Shown piece after piece: positions 24,964 through 33,728 of a DNA stretch of 46,373 nt. Source of the stretch: DYEC01 sp034434695 (GTDB lineage Bacteria; Chloroflexota; Anaerolineae; Anaerolineales; Anaerolineaceae); NCBI GenBank assembly GCA_034434695.1, contig DAOTYY010000034.1:1-46373 (forward strand), written 5' to 3'. Within the stretch, counting starts at the first letter, position 1. Every line of letters begins with the position of its first letter. The notes beneath the pieces are model-generated. The model saw only the letters and a program-made list of their open reading frames with translations, was not told the DNA's origin and ran no database searches. The translations under genes were made by a program, and so were the position numbers.

Positions 24964-26004
24964 TTAATACAAACAACGAGTGGATTCCGGCGGTATGTAC
25001 AACCTTACCATCTCACCCACACTAGGCGGTTGCTCAAAATAAAAATGAAACTTCCCCTCGCCGCATTGCAATATCAATCTGTAACTCTCACCGCGAAATA
25101 TCACGTCCTCAACTCTTCCAAATAGAATATTCCCCCTTCCCGGTTCAGTTTGTATACGTGCCCCCCATGGGCGTAGCAATACTGTAAGCTGGTCCCCTAT
25201 TTGCAGTCCTTCCGGCGCTTTACATCCCACTTCCCAACAACCAAAATCAGTTTGCGCCTGTAAAGGATATAAAGAAAGAACTTTTCCAGGAATCAAATTG
25301 GATAACCCAAGAAATTCTGCAACCCACACAGAGGCAGGGTTGGTATAAACTTCCTCTGGTGTGCCCATCTGTACAATTTTTCCATTATGCAACAAAGCTA
25401 TACGATCAGCAATCTCGAACGCTTCTTCCTGATCATGGGTAACATAAATTGCTGGAACTTTACTTTCATGCAACAAATACCGTAACTCTGCAATTAATTG
25501 TGTCCGCAAAGCGCGATCCAACGCCCCCAAAGGTTCATCCAGCATCAGCAAGCGCGGTTGTGGAGCTAAAGCGCGTGCCAGTGCCACACGTTGTTGCTCA
25601 CCGCCGGAAAGATCAGTAACCCTTCTTTTGGCAAAGCTCAGCATATTCATCTTTTCAAGCATATTTTTTACGCGTTGCTGTATCTCTGTAATTGACAAGC
25701 CTTGCATCCTTAGCCCAAAAGCTACATTTTGTTCCACTGTGCGATGAGGAAAAAGCGCATAGTCCTGAAACATCAACCCAAAACGACGGCGATGCACTGG
25801 CACACGCGACAAATCTTCGCCATTCCAGAGTATACGCCCTCCCTCTGCTTGTTCCAATCCAGCAATGATCCTCAAAAGCGTGCTTTTGCCACTGCCAGAA
25901 GGACCAAGAAGACACAAAGTTTCTCCTTCAACTATTCCAAATGAAACCCCTGCCAGCAAAGGACGACCTTCGTAATGTTTATAAATTTCCTGCACTGCTA
26001 ACAT
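24964..26004 (-). CDS. thiQ: thiamine ABC transporter ATP-binding protein
   Basis: A 346-residue ABC ATPase. Walker A GPSGSGKST lies near residue 33, with the Q-loop, the signature LSGGEQQRVALARAL, Walker B LLMLDEPLGALD and a switch His in VTHDQEE. A C-terminal TOBE-like domain of about 100 residues follows. By sequence alone it resembles thiamine, iron or polyamine importers. Thiamine is assigned from the operon: TPP riboswitch, thiN, thiB, thiP. The ATG at 26004 lies one base after the thiP stop with GAGGGGG upstream; a GTG at 26019 is possible. Confidence 0.85.
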   Translation of the reverse strand: MLAVQEIYKHYEGRPLLAGVSFGIVEGETLCLLGPSGSGKSTLLRIIAGLEQAEGGRILWNGEDLSRVPVHRRRFGLMFQDYALFPHRTVEQNVAFGLRMQGLSITEIQQRVKNMLEKMNMLSFAKRRVTDLSGGEQQRVALARALAPQPRLLMLDEPLGALDRALRTQLIAELRYLLHESKVPAIYVTHDQEEAFEIADRIALLHNGKIVQMGTPEEVYTNPASVWVAEFLGLSNLIPGKVLSLYPLQAQTDFGCWEVGCKAPEGLQIGDQLTVLLRPWGARIQTEPGRGNILFGRVEDVIFRGESYRLILQCGEGKFHFYFEQPPSVGEMVRLYIPPESTRCLY

Positions 26005-26005
26005 A

Positions 26006-27808
26006 TCATACCCCCTCACCGCCTGGTAATCTCAAGCGCTCGATAAGAAAGATTCCAATGGCACAGATCAGCATTAATAAGGTTGCCATTGCCAATGCCT
26101 GGCCATAATTAAGCGCCCCGGGCTGTGAAAGAAAGCGATAAATCGCCACCGGTAAAGTTGGATGCTCCGGGCGGGCAAGAAAAGTGGTTGCTCCAAATTC
26201 GCCCATCGAAATCGTAAAAGCAAAAACCCCGCTGCTCACCATTGCCCTGAAAATAATTGGCAAGTCTACTTCCAACCAGACACGCCAGGGCTTCGCTCCC
26301 AAGACGGCTGCCGCCTGGCGCAACACTGGCGGGATGGAAGCCAGCGCCGGCTGTAATGTGCGCACCACAAACGGTAGAGCTACAAGACTATGTGCAATCG
26401 GGATCAGAAAAGGAAATGTACGCGCATCTAGCGGTGGCTGATTGAAAGCCACTAGAAAGCCTAACCCCAATGTCACTGCCGAGGCTCCCAATGGCAACAT
26501 CAAGAATAATTCTCCAATTGGTAAAATGATCCCCTGACGATTAAGATGTCCAGCCCTATCGTAACCATGATCCTGTAACTCGAACGGGTGGGAAGGCGAC
26601 TTCGATTTTTGACGATTCAGTGCAACTGCAGCCAAAAGACCTAATCCCAATGAAATGACCACAGTCTGCGAAGCATAACTCAAGGAATTTTGCAGTGCTT
26701 CTATGGGGGGAACATAAAACAGAGAACCTCGACGGTTAATAAAGAGTTCTTGATAATACGCTAGCGTCCAACCCGTGGCGACCTCACCGCGTTCTCCACG
26801 CTCTGCCTCTAGCCGAGCAAATGAGCGCATACCTAATGCAATCAGTGGTGTGACCAACAATATACCCAAAATGACCAAAATCCCACCTACCATGAGACGC
26901 TGGGGCAATCCGTGAGGAGCTTGAATATACTCACCCAGCACGCGCGGCATTGTAAACACGGCACGATGTTGATTCAGACTTAAGTACAACCATGTGATCA
27001 GTAAGGTACATAATAGTTGAATGACAGAGAGCAAACCCGCCAAAGGCAAATTCAACATGTGGAGTGCCTGAATGTAAATTTCCACCTCCAGCGTGGCAAA
27101 TTTTGGACCTCCCAGTAATAAAATAACACCAAAGCTGGTAAAATCAAACAAAAAAACTAACAGTATCGCTGAAAGAATAGCGGGACGCAACAATGGCAAA
27201 GTTATCTCTCTAAAAACGCACAATGGTGTAGCGCCTAAAGAACGTGCCGCCTGCTCTAACCGCTGATCTAATTGTGTCCAACTCCCGCCAACAATTCGCA
27301 ATACAATGGTCGTGTTATAGAAAACATGTGCCAACAAGATAGCAGAAAGAGTATTCATGATTTGAATCGGTGGTTTCTCCAATCCAAACCCGTTCATCAA
27401 GAGTAGATTAACAAAGCCGCGGGCTCCGAGAAGGGCGTTAAAGCCAGTTGCAACTACCACAGTAGGCAGAATAAATGGCAAACTGACCAGAATTCCCCAC
27501 AGACGTTTTGCCCAAAAACGATACCTCGCAAACACATATGCCCCAGGCAACCCCAGCAACAGAGTCAAGCTCGTTGAAAGCGTTGCTTGCCAGATGGTAA
27601 ACCACAACGACCGACCGACTCTTTCCCATGCCAGTCCTTGAAATCCAGCTTCAATCGCAGATCTACCCGCTAGTATCAGAATAGATACTAGCGGGTAGAA
27701 AAAGAACAAAAGCAAAAAACTCAGCGGTAAAAGCCAGAATACCCACTCCGCCAGCGAACGAGAAACTTTCCGCAGGCAAACTAAAAATAACGACTCAGCG
27801 CAATTCAA
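26006..27808 (-). CDS. thiP: thiamine ABC transporter permease (fused two-domain)
   Basis: A 600-residue membrane protein with two homologous permease halves and about twelve hydrophobic segments, as in ThiP and FbpB. Each half has an EAA motif: EQAARSLGATPLCVFREITL in the first and RQAAAVLGAKPWRVWLEVDL in the second. It forms the channel for the ThiB-ThiQ importer. The start is a TTG at 27808 with GGGGAG upstream, ten bases after the thiB stop. It is followed at once by thiQ. Confidence 0.85.
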   Translation of the reverse strand: MNCAESLFLVCLRKVSRSLAEWVFWLLPLSFLLLFFFYPLVSILILAGRSAIEAGFQGLAWERVGRSLWFTIWQATLSTSLTLLLGLPGAYVFARYRFWAKRLWGILVSLPFILPTVVVATGFNALLGARGFVNLLLMNGFGLEKPPIQIMNTLSAILLAHVFYNTTIVLRIVGGSWTQLDQRLEQAARSLGATPLCVFREITLPLLRPAILSAILLVFLFDFTSFGVILLLGGPKFATLEVEIYIQALHMLNLPLAGLLSVIQLLCTLLITWLYLSLNQHRAVFTMPRVLGEYIQAPHGLPQRLMVGGILVILGILLVTPLIALGMRSFARLEAERGERGEVATGWTLAYYQELFINRRGSLFYVPPIEALQNSLSYASQTVVISLGLGLLAAVALNRQKSKSPSHPFELQDHGYDRAGHLNRQGIILPIGELFLMLPLGASAVTLGLGFLVAFNQPPLDARTFPFLIPIAHSLVALPFVVRTLQPALASIPPVLRQAAAVLGAKPWRVWLEVDLPIIFRAMVSSGVFAFTISMGEFGATTFLARPEHPTLPVAIYRFLSQPGALNYGQALAMATLLMLICAIGIFLIERLRLPGGEGV

Positions 27809-27818
27809 GCGACTCCCC

Positions 27819-28898
27819 TCACCTTAGCACCACTTCACCCCAAGCCGTTATCCAAGACTCACGGTTTTCACTGATCAATTCAGGATCAAGACTGGCTGGC
27901 TGATCGGGAACCGCTGAATACTTTACAAACTCGGCGGGTAAGTTTGCGCCGTTGCGCACCGGATAAACAAACATTTGTAATGGCATATCGTTTTGAAAAG
28001 GCAAGCTAAGCATAAAATCCACAAATTTCTCCGCCAAATCTTGCTTCGTTGTCCCTTTAAGGATACCGACAAACTCAATCTGCCGAAAACACATCCCGGG
28101 TGAAGTTATTGCAGCGGTTGGTGCATCCTCCAAGGGTTCAGGGGCAAAAATCACCTCAGCTGCAGGGCTGGAATTATACGAGACCACAATGGGTTGAGGT
28201 CCTCTGCCCGAGGATCCACTGAAATTTGTATAATACGCCGTTTCCCAATCATTGACTACTACCACTTCATTATTCCGCAACGCTCTCCAAAAATCCAGAT
28301 AGCCATCAGCACCATATTTTGCCACAGTCGCTAGCATGAAAGCCAGTCCCGGTGAAGAAGTAGCCGGATTTTGTACAACCAGTAAACCTTTGTATTCGAG
28401 CTTAAGTAAGTCTTCAAAACTTTGCGGCACTGCCAGCTTTGCCTTGACAAAATACGCCTTATCGTAGTTCAAGCACACATCTCCAAAATCTACAGGCAAA
28501 GCGCGCTTTTGCTTATCCAGCTCGAACTCGTCAGGAATGTCCTGCAAAGCTGGCGAGTCGTATGGAATGAAAATATCGGCCTCCAAAGCACGGGATAGAA
28601 ACGTGTTATCTACTCCATAAAAAACATCTGCCTGTGGAGACGCCTTTGTAAGAATAGCCCGATTGAGCGCTGATCCTGTATCCCCGCTCTTAAGAAAATC
28701 AACTCTTAGGTTATTCTCCTGCTCAAAAGTCCTAATCACTTCTTCGCTGACGGCGAATGAGTCATGCGTCATCACCGTTAATAAAGACGGTGCTGGTAGA
28801 GCAGGCGTAGGCGTTTCGGTTACTGATGCCTTTGGAACACAAGCTGCTAACAGCATCCCTGAGAGCAGACAAAAAATTACCCAGATTTTCTTGTTCAT
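27819..28898 (-). CDS. thiB: thiamine ABC transporter substrate-binding lipoprotein
   Basis: A 359-residue extracellular binding protein. The signal sequence ends in GMLLAAC with lipobox Cys20. The mature part begins with SLLTVMTHDSFAVSEEVI and continues with FEQENNLRVDFLKSGDTGSA, matching the thiamine-binding TbpA/ThiB type, and includes ADVFYGVDNTFLSRAL and the aromatic WETAYYTNF region. ATG 28898 has AGGAGG upstream; the open frame extends 29 codons further without a ribosome site. It follows thiN by 14 bases and lies under the TPP riboswitch. Confidence 0.88.
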   Translation of the reverse strand: MNKKIWVIFCLLSGMLLAACVPKASVTETPTPALPAPSLLTVMTHDSFAVSEEVIRTFEQENNLRVDFLKSGDTGSALNRAILTKASPQADVFYGVDNTFLSRALEADIFIPYDSPALQDIPDEFELDKQKRALPVDFGDVCLNYDKAYFVKAKLAVPQSFEDLLKLEYKGLLVVQNPATSSPGLAFMLATVAKYGADGYLDFWRALRNNEVVVVNDWETAYYTNFSGSSGRGPQPIVVSYNSSPAAEVIFAPEPLEDAPTAAITSPGMCFRQIEFVGILKGTTKQDLAEKFVDFMLSLPFQNDMPLQMFVYPVRNGANLPAEFVKYSAVPDQPASLDPELISENRESWITAWGEVVLR

Positions 28899-28912
28899 TT
28901 CTGCCTCCTGAC

Positions 28913-29578
28913 TTAACTTGAGATATTCATCTGACGCATATGAACACACAACAAAAGCCCCTGCTCGATCTGAACAGATGCCCAATGACCAAGCATGACA
29001 TTGCTGATACCGCGTGTCCGTTCTGGGAATAAAGCTTCCCTACGAAGTGGATATTGCAGTCCTTCTGTTACAATGCCATGCACCACACCAAACATTGGGA
29101 TAAGCGATACCGTATCTCCAGGTTTTCCCTCAATCAGCATTCTTGAGCGAATAAGAAAAACTTCTTCGCAACCATCATCCAAGCGTACATCGCAGTGTTC
29201 TAACATGGGTAAAGCGAGCAGTGCCAAGTTACCTAATGTTTGATCAATGCGTCCACCCAAGGCTCCTACTACCCGTACAGTTCGAAAACCCTCTTTTTCG
29301 ATAACCAGAGATAATGCCAGTTCAAAATCAGTCTCATCCTTGTCTTTCGGGTAACGTATTAATCGAACGCCGGCAGAAGTGAGCTGTAAAACATCATCTG
29401 CGGACACGGAATCCATGTCCCCAATGACAACATTGGGCTGAAAACCCAACCGATACATATTATTTAACCCGCCATCCACCGCTACCAGCCAGTCGCCCGG
29501 CTGGACAACTTTCATCGCCGTTGGTAGGTCAGGTATCTGACCATTGAGAAAAATTATTGCTCTTTTTTGATTCAACAA
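28913..29578 (-). CDS. thiN: thiamine pyrophosphokinase
   Basis: About 221 residues; converts thiamine to thiamine diphosphate, so imported thiamine is trapped. Motifs are VAVDGGLNNMYRLGFQPNVV, IGDMDSV, YPKDKDETDFELAL and VVGALGGRIDQTLGNL. The C-terminal beta domain has GLQYPLRRE and GISNVMLG. The open frame runs back to 29929, but that stretch is riboswitch and promoter, so the true start must be near the TTG pair at 29578/29575, with GGAGG upstream. That ribosome site lies in the 3' arm of a hairpin. First gene of the thi operon. Confidence 0.9.
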   Translation of the reverse strand: MLNQKRAIIFLNGQIPDLPTAMKVVQPGDWLVAVDGGLNNMYRLGFQPNVVIGDMDSVSADDVLQLTSAGVRLIRYPKDKDETDFELALSLVIEKEGFRTVRVVGALGGRIDQTLGNLALLALPMLEHCDVRLDDGCEEVFLIRSRMLIEGKPGDTVSLIPMFGVVHGIVTEGLQYPLRREALFPERTRGISNVMLGHWASVQIEQGLLLCVHMRQMNISS

Positions 29579-29581
29579 AAT

Positions 29582-29600
29582 ACCCTCCGCCGGGGAGGGT
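29582..29600 (-). promoter_or_regulatory. hairpin sequestering the thiN ribosome binding site
   Basis: Minus strand: ACCCTCC-CCGGC-GGAGGGT, a perfect 7-bp stem. Its 3' arm is the GGAGG ribosome site of thiN and is followed by TATTTTG. The 5' arm plus loop (CCCTCCCCGGC) can instead pair with GCCGGCGGAGGG in the aptamer end, giving two mutually exclusive structures. Confidence 0.7.
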
Positions 29601-29618
29601 GAAATGAATGCTTCACAG

Positions 29619-29710
29619 TATGTTCCCTCCGCCGGCATTATCCGGATCAGGTCATGCGGGTCGAGGACTTTCAGTCCTCCTCTCAGCCCTGTCAAGGGCT
29701 CCCCGTTGTA
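29619..29710 (-). promoter_or_regulatory. TPP riboswitch (THI element)
   Basis: On the minus strand the aptamer has the conserved GGGCTGAGA and ACCTGATCCGGATAATGCC segments, followed by GGCGGAGGGAACA. Helices are visible: P2 CGGG/CCCG, P3 GCCCT/AGGGC, P3a GAGGACT/AGTCCTC and P5 CCGG/CCGG. It precedes thiN-thiB-thiP-thiQ. The downstream hairpin hides the thiN ribosome site, so control is probably at translation initiation, with a possible terminator role. Confidence 0.95.
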
Positions 29711-29723
29711 TCTTTTCGTTTGC

Positions 29724-29752
29724 AGTATAGAAGAAATCGGAATAAAAGTCAA
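29724..29752 (-). promoter_or_regulatory. promoter of the thiamine operon
   Basis: Minus strand: TTGACT (29752-29747), a 17-base spacer, TATACT (29729-29724). The expected start lies a few bases before the riboswitch aptamer. Confidence 0.75.
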
Positions 29753-29870
29753 GGATTCGTAACGAACTTCAGACACGAGTTGGGACATATCTCTGATTCG
29801 GAGCATTTTTGGGGACAATAGAGCATTGAAAACCCTCCTTAAGGTAACTTTCTGATAAAATCGTGAACAA

Positions 29871-31259
29871 ATGAACAAGCTTTCACGTATTCTCATTTTA
29901 TCCACCCTAATCATCACGCTGGTTTTCATTGGCTATTTTTTCGGACTGCGCCGCGCAGTGACCATAATTGTCAACGGACAGCCACAAACGGTCATCACTC
30001 GGGCATTGACAGTAAGCAACGTGATTGTCAATGCTGGTATCCCCCTGACATCAGAAGATCATGTACGACCAGAACGCAACAAGCTGGTAGGCTGGAATAC
30101 AATTATCCACCTTGAGCAGGCACGTCCGGTCACCATTTTTAACGAGGTGACTGGTCAAACAGTTTCTTTCCGTAGCGCTGAACGTATCCCTGCAAGTCTT
30201 CTTGTGCAGATAGGAATTAACCCTAGCTCTGACGATCAGGTGCTTTGGAATGGTATGCCCATTGCACTGACCGAACCACTTCCACCAGCAATTGCCTATT
30301 TCCTCCAATACAGAGCAGCTAAGGCTCTGCACCTAGTGGAAGACGGTAACGATATATCCTTGCAAACTACCGCCCCTACCATACTGCGAGCGCTTTGGGA
30401 TAATGGTGTACGTCTTTCGGCGGCTGATCGCCTTTCCATACCAGCAGGCTCTTTGTACAATACCGATCAACAGATCACCCTACAGCGCGCTGTCCCCTTG
30501 AGTATACAGACGGGGCAACAACAAATTATTGTGCGTTCTGCCGCCACAACAGTCGGGCAAGCATTGGCTGAATCTGGCATTGCCCTTCAAGGTCAAGATT
30601 ATAGCTTACCCGCCGAAGATCAACCTCTACCAGCCGATGGAAAAATCCGTCTGGTCAGAGTTCGGGAAGAGATTCTATTAGAACAGACAACAGTGCCTTT
30701 CGAGCGTGAATTTGTCGCTGACCCAGATCTCGAACTGGATCAAATTCGTCTGATAAAGGCTGGTCGCTATGGTATTCAGGTGACTCGTCTACGCGTGCGT
30801 TACGAAGACGGACTGAAAGTGAGTCGGACCACTGAATCGCAATGGACAGCCAGCGAACCGCAGCCTGAACAAATTGGTTACGGCACAAAAGTTGTCATCC
30901 GCACACTTCAAACACCTGAAGGCACAATTGAGTACTGGCGTGCTGTGCCGGTTTATGCCACTTCTTATTCACCTTGCCGATCAGGCAGCACTCGTTGCTA
31001 TTATGGCACTGCAAGCGGTCTGCCCGTCCAGCGCGGCGTAATCAGTGTCACTTCAAAGTGGTATCGCCTGATGGCAGGGCAACGTGTATATGTTCCTGGA
31101 TATGGATATGCGGTCATCGGTGATGTGGGTGGCGGAATTCCCGGGCAGTACTGGATTGATCTGGCTTTTACAGATGCTGATTTTGAGCCCTGGCATCAGA
31201 ACACTATTCTTTATTTTCTCACCCCTGTGCCAGCAGATATTCCATGGATACTCCCATGA
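29871..31259 (+). CDS. YabE-like protein: DUF348 repeats, G5 and 3D domains
   Basis: A 462-residue exported or membrane-anchored protein. After one N-terminal membrane segment (LSRILILSTLIITLVFIGYF) come DUF348 repeats (VTIIVNGQPQTVITRALTVS; LSIQTGQQQIIVRSAATTVG), a G5 domain (about 275-360) and a C-terminal 3D domain with YATSYSPC, GYGYAVIGDVGGG and WIDLAFTDAD, whose aspartates match the 3D active site. Related proteins cleave peptidoglycan. The order yabE-like then rsmA is conserved in Gram-positive bacteria (yabE-rnmV-ksgA; rnmV is missing here). A TAAAAT box ends ten bases before the ATG and no Shine-Dalgarno site is seen. Confidence 0.88.
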   Translation: MNKLSRILILSTLIITLVFIGYFFGLRRAVTIIVNGQPQTVITRALTVSNVIVNAGIPLTSEDHVRPERNKLVGWNTIIHLEQARPVTIFNEVTGQTVSFRSAERIPASLLVQIGINPSSDDQVLWNGMPIALTEPLPPAIAYFLQYRAAKALHLVEDGNDISLQTTAPTILRALWDNGVRLSAADRLSIPAGSLYNTDQQITLQRAVPLSIQTGQQQIIVRSAATTVGQALAESGIALQGQDYSLPAEDQPLPADGKIRLVRVREEILLEQTTVPFEREFVADPDLELDQIRLIKAGRYGIQVTRLRVRYEDGLKVSRTTESQWTASEPQPEQIGYGTKVVIRTLQTPEGTIEYWRAVPVYATSYSPCRSGSTRCYYGTASGLPVQRGVISVTSKWYRLMAGQRVYVPGYGYAVIGDVGGGIPGQYWIDLAFTDADFEPWHQNTILYFLTPVPADIPWILP

Positions 31260-32125
31260 CCCTTCCACCTCTCCACATACCTGCCTTGCTACGGCAGTAT
31301 GGTATCAAACCAAAGAAAAGCCTGGGACAAAACTTCTTGATGGACGATACTGCCATGCAACGCATCATCAAGGCTGCTCAAATACCACCAGAGTGTGATG
31401 TGTTAGAAATCGGTCCTGGACTGGGAAGTCTGACACGTTATCTCGCAACTGCAGCCCGGCGAGTTATAGCAGTAGAGCTGGATGAGCGTTTATTCCCGGT
31501 TTTACAAGACGTAATTGCTGGCTATTCAAATGTGACACTCGTTCATGGAGATATTCTGACATTAAACATCAATGAAATTCTGCCTTGCTCCGGTTACTGG
31601 GTGGTTGCCAACATTCCCTATTACATCACATCGGCAGTGATACGACGCTTGCTTGAGTCCCAATCTCGTCCTCAATGTTTGGTATTAACGGTTCAACAGG
31701 AGGTGGCACAACGTATCTGCGCTACCTCAGGTGAATATAACCTGCTGGCGCTCAGCGTGCAAGTGTATGGCAAACCTTATCCGGTCGCTCAAATCCCACC
31801 AGGCGCTTTTTATCCGCAACCCAAAGTCTCCTCGACAGCTATACGCGTTGACCTCTATCCTCAACCTCTTATTCCTCCTCGCTACTTAGAGACTTTCTTT
31901 ACCCTGGCAAAGGCAGGTTTCAGCCAAAAGCGTAAAATATTGCGCAACGCTTTAGCCATGAGTTTACAAACTTCACCAGATTGGATATCGAGTTTGCTCA
32001 AATCCGTAGGGATTGATCCTCAGCGACGTGCAGAAACGCTTAGCCTCGAAGAATGGGAAAGATTAACTCGAGCATATCAACTACAATCTGCCCCAAAAAC
32101 GATCAGTAGATCAATTGCACATTGA
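31244..32125 (+). CDS. rsmA: 16S rRNA dimethyladenosine transferase
   Basis: A 293-residue KsgA-type methyltransferase that dimethylates two adjacent adenosines in helix 45 of 16S rRNA. Motifs: KKSLGQNFLMDD (24-35), SAM loop LEIGPGLGSLT (54-64), VELDERL and the catalytic NIPYYITS (about 123-130), then VSSTAIRV and FSQKRKILRN in the C-terminal domain. It overlaps the YabE-like gene by 16 bases, so it is co-translated. ATG at 31244 or 31256 could be used. The 3' end overlaps the convergent glycosyltransferase by 15 bases. Confidence 0.96.
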   Translation: MDTPMTLPPLHIPALLRQYGIKPKKSLGQNFLMDDTAMQRIIKAAQIPPECDVLEIGPGLGSLTRYLATAARRVIAVELDERLFPVLQDVIAGYSNVTLVHGDILTLNINEILPCSGYWVVANIPYYITSAVIRRLLESQSRPQCLVLTVQQEVAQRICATSGEYNLLALSVQVYGKPYPVAQIPPGAFYPQPKVSSTAIRVDLYPQPLIPPRYLETFFTLAKAGFSQKRKILRNALAMSLQTSPDWISSLLKSVGIDPQRRAETLSLEEWERLTRAYQLQSAPKTISRSIAH

Positions 32126-32851
32126 GCAGCTTTGTCTTAAATCCCGATACAGGCTCAAAAGCTGCCACACTCGAATAGCAGCCTCAACCTGTATGCGAAA
32201 GTTCATTTTAGACTTTCCCCACTGACGATCCGCAAAATAAATTGGTATCTCTTTGCATTTAAACCCCAGAAGAGTGGCAACATAGGACATTTCCACTTGA
32301 AACACATAGCCATTGGAACGGATTCGTTCCAATGGCATGGCGCTTAGGGTTTCATGTTTCCACAACTTAAAGCCGCCTGTCACATCGCGTATCTTCATGC
32401 TTAATATCGTGCGGGCATAGAAGTTTCCCCAACTGGATAGCGCCCTTCGCCATATGGGCCAGCGTTCATCTAACTTCCCTCCGGCTACATAGCGCGACCC
32501 AATCGCAAAATCATACTCCGAAAGTGCTTCAACCATTGGAACAATCTTATCAATTGGGTGTGAAAAATCAGCATCCATCTGGCCGATATAATCCGCCCCC
32601 TGGCTCAAAGCCCATCGAAACCCCTGAATATACGCTGTTCCCAGCCCAAGCTTACCGGGGCGATGCAATACTCTGACGCGCCCACCGCTTTGCCTTCCCA
32701 ATTCCTCCGCAATTTGACCGGTGCCATCAGGGCTGTTATCATCAACAACAAGTAAGTTCAAGCCAGAAAGGGGAAGGTCAAAAAGTGAAGAAACAAGCTT
32801 GGGGAGATTATCAGCTTCATTGTAGGTAGGTATAACAATGGTGATGTTCAA
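32111..32851 (-). CDS. dolichol-phosphate mannosyltransferase-like glycosyltransferase (GT2)
   Basis: A 246-residue GT2 enzyme of the DPM1/polyprenol monophosphomannose synthase type. The N-terminus IVIPTYNEADNLPKLV, VVDDNSPDGTGQIAEEL and the metal-binding DAD in GQMDADFSHP are diagnostic, followed by GSRYVAGG and VTGGFKLWKHETL. It transfers a sugar from a nucleotide donor to polyprenyl phosphate at the membrane; no C-terminal membrane helices are present. It is the last gene of the LC7 - V4R - response regulator operon, eight bases after the regulator. Confidence 0.9.
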   Translation of the reverse strand: MNITIVIPTYNEADNLPKLVSSLFDLPLSGLNLLVVDDNSPDGTGQIAEELGRQSGGRVRVLHRPGKLGLGTAYIQGFRWALSQGADYIGQMDADFSHPIDKIVPMVEALSEYDFAIGSRYVAGGKLDERWPIWRRALSSWGNFYARTILSMKIRDVTGGFKLWKHETLSAMPLERIRSNGYVFQVEMSYVATLLGFKCKEIPIYFADRQWGKSKMNFRIQVEAAIRVWQLLSLYRDLRQSCSMCN

Positions 32852-32859
32852 TGTATCTC

Positions 32860-33717
32860 CTAGCGATAGATTCGCTCCAAATCATGTTTCAAAAGCTGCA
32901 AATCTGAATAAGGTGTGATACTGAGCACAATTTCCCCAAATTCCACTCCCAGCTCTTGCCCACGAAACAGATCCGCATTTTCATCTCTATCTTGATTACG
33001 ATAAAAGTAATCAAATGATTGTTCCAGTCGTCTCCTGATGCGTTTCTTTAGCTCGGGTAAGAAAACCGGGTTGGTTACCAGTAGAAAATCAGTGGACGTG
33101 AGATGACCAAGAAAAGCATTCTTAAGATCAAGTTCAGTGAGGATATTTTGCAACATTAAAGATACCGCGCGCAACAGATCATCTGAAGCAACAAAACCAT
33201 AAATTTCACGAAAATAATCCAGGTTTTTAATAGATATCACCAACAACGCGCTTTCATTGCTCTTGATGCATTGGGTAAGTCGTTCGTCTACAAGTTTTCC
33301 TTCAGGCAAACCCGTAACAGGGTGGGTTAATGTGCCTCGCCGCGCACGCTGAAGAGAATTTCGTACCCGTAATCTCAATTCCTGAATATCAAAGGGTTTG
33401 GTAATATAGTCATCCGCTTTAAGTTCAAGACCTTTCAGGCGTGACATGCGCTCACGCTTTTCTGTCAGAAAAATGATCGGCAAATCTTTGGTGCGACGGT
33501 CCTCACGCAACCGTCGGGCTACTTCAAACCCATCTGTATCCGGAAGACGAATATCGAGAATAACAATATCAGGACGATTTGTTTGACAGGCACGTATCCC
33601 ATCTTCTCCCCAGTTGACAGTCAAGACCTCATAACCCTGAATACGGAAATATGCATTGAGCATATCCGCAATATCCAGGTCGTCTTCAACGATCAGGATA
33701 GTAGCTTTCTCGTCCAT
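32860..33717 (-). CDS. response regulator with degenerate GGDEF-like output domain
   Basis: A 285-residue protein. Residues 5-120 are a receiver domain with the acidic pocket EDD (11-13), phosphorylated Asp55 in VILDIRLPD, Thr85 and Lys107. The remaining part starts with THPVTGLPEG, the typical entry into a diguanylate cyclase domain, but the GGDEF signature is replaced by STDFLLV. It therefore probably lacks cyclase activity and may sense nucleotides or mediate protein contacts. No histidine kinase is adjacent. It sits between V4R and glycosyltransferase genes with gaps of 11 and 8 bases. Confidence 0.88.
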   Translation of the reverse strand: MDEKATILIVEDDLDIADMLNAYFRIQGYEVLTVNWGEDGIRACQTNRPDIVILDIRLPDTDGFEVARRLREDRRTKDLPIIFLTEKRERMSRLKGLELKADDYITKPFDIQELRLRVRNSLQRARRGTLTHPVTGLPEGKLVDERLTQCIKSNESALLVISIKNLDYFREIYGFVASDDLLRAVSLMLQNILTELDLKNAFLGHLTSTDFLLVTNPVFLPELKKRIRRRLEQSFDYFYRNQDRDENADLFRGQELGVEFGEIVLSITPYSDLQLLKHDLERIYR

Positions 33718-33728
33718 TTGCTGATCCT

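Noticed and set aside
24964..29578. Iron(III) ABC importer instead of thiamine importer
   Set aside because: The permease and ATPase alone could be iron-type, but the TPP riboswitch, thiN and a ThiB-like binding protein make thiamine the consistent choice.
29579..29929. N-terminal extension of the thiamine pyrophosphokinase frame
   Set aside because: The extra codons cover the TPP riboswitch, its expression-platform hairpin and the promoter, and the encoded peptide has no family match.
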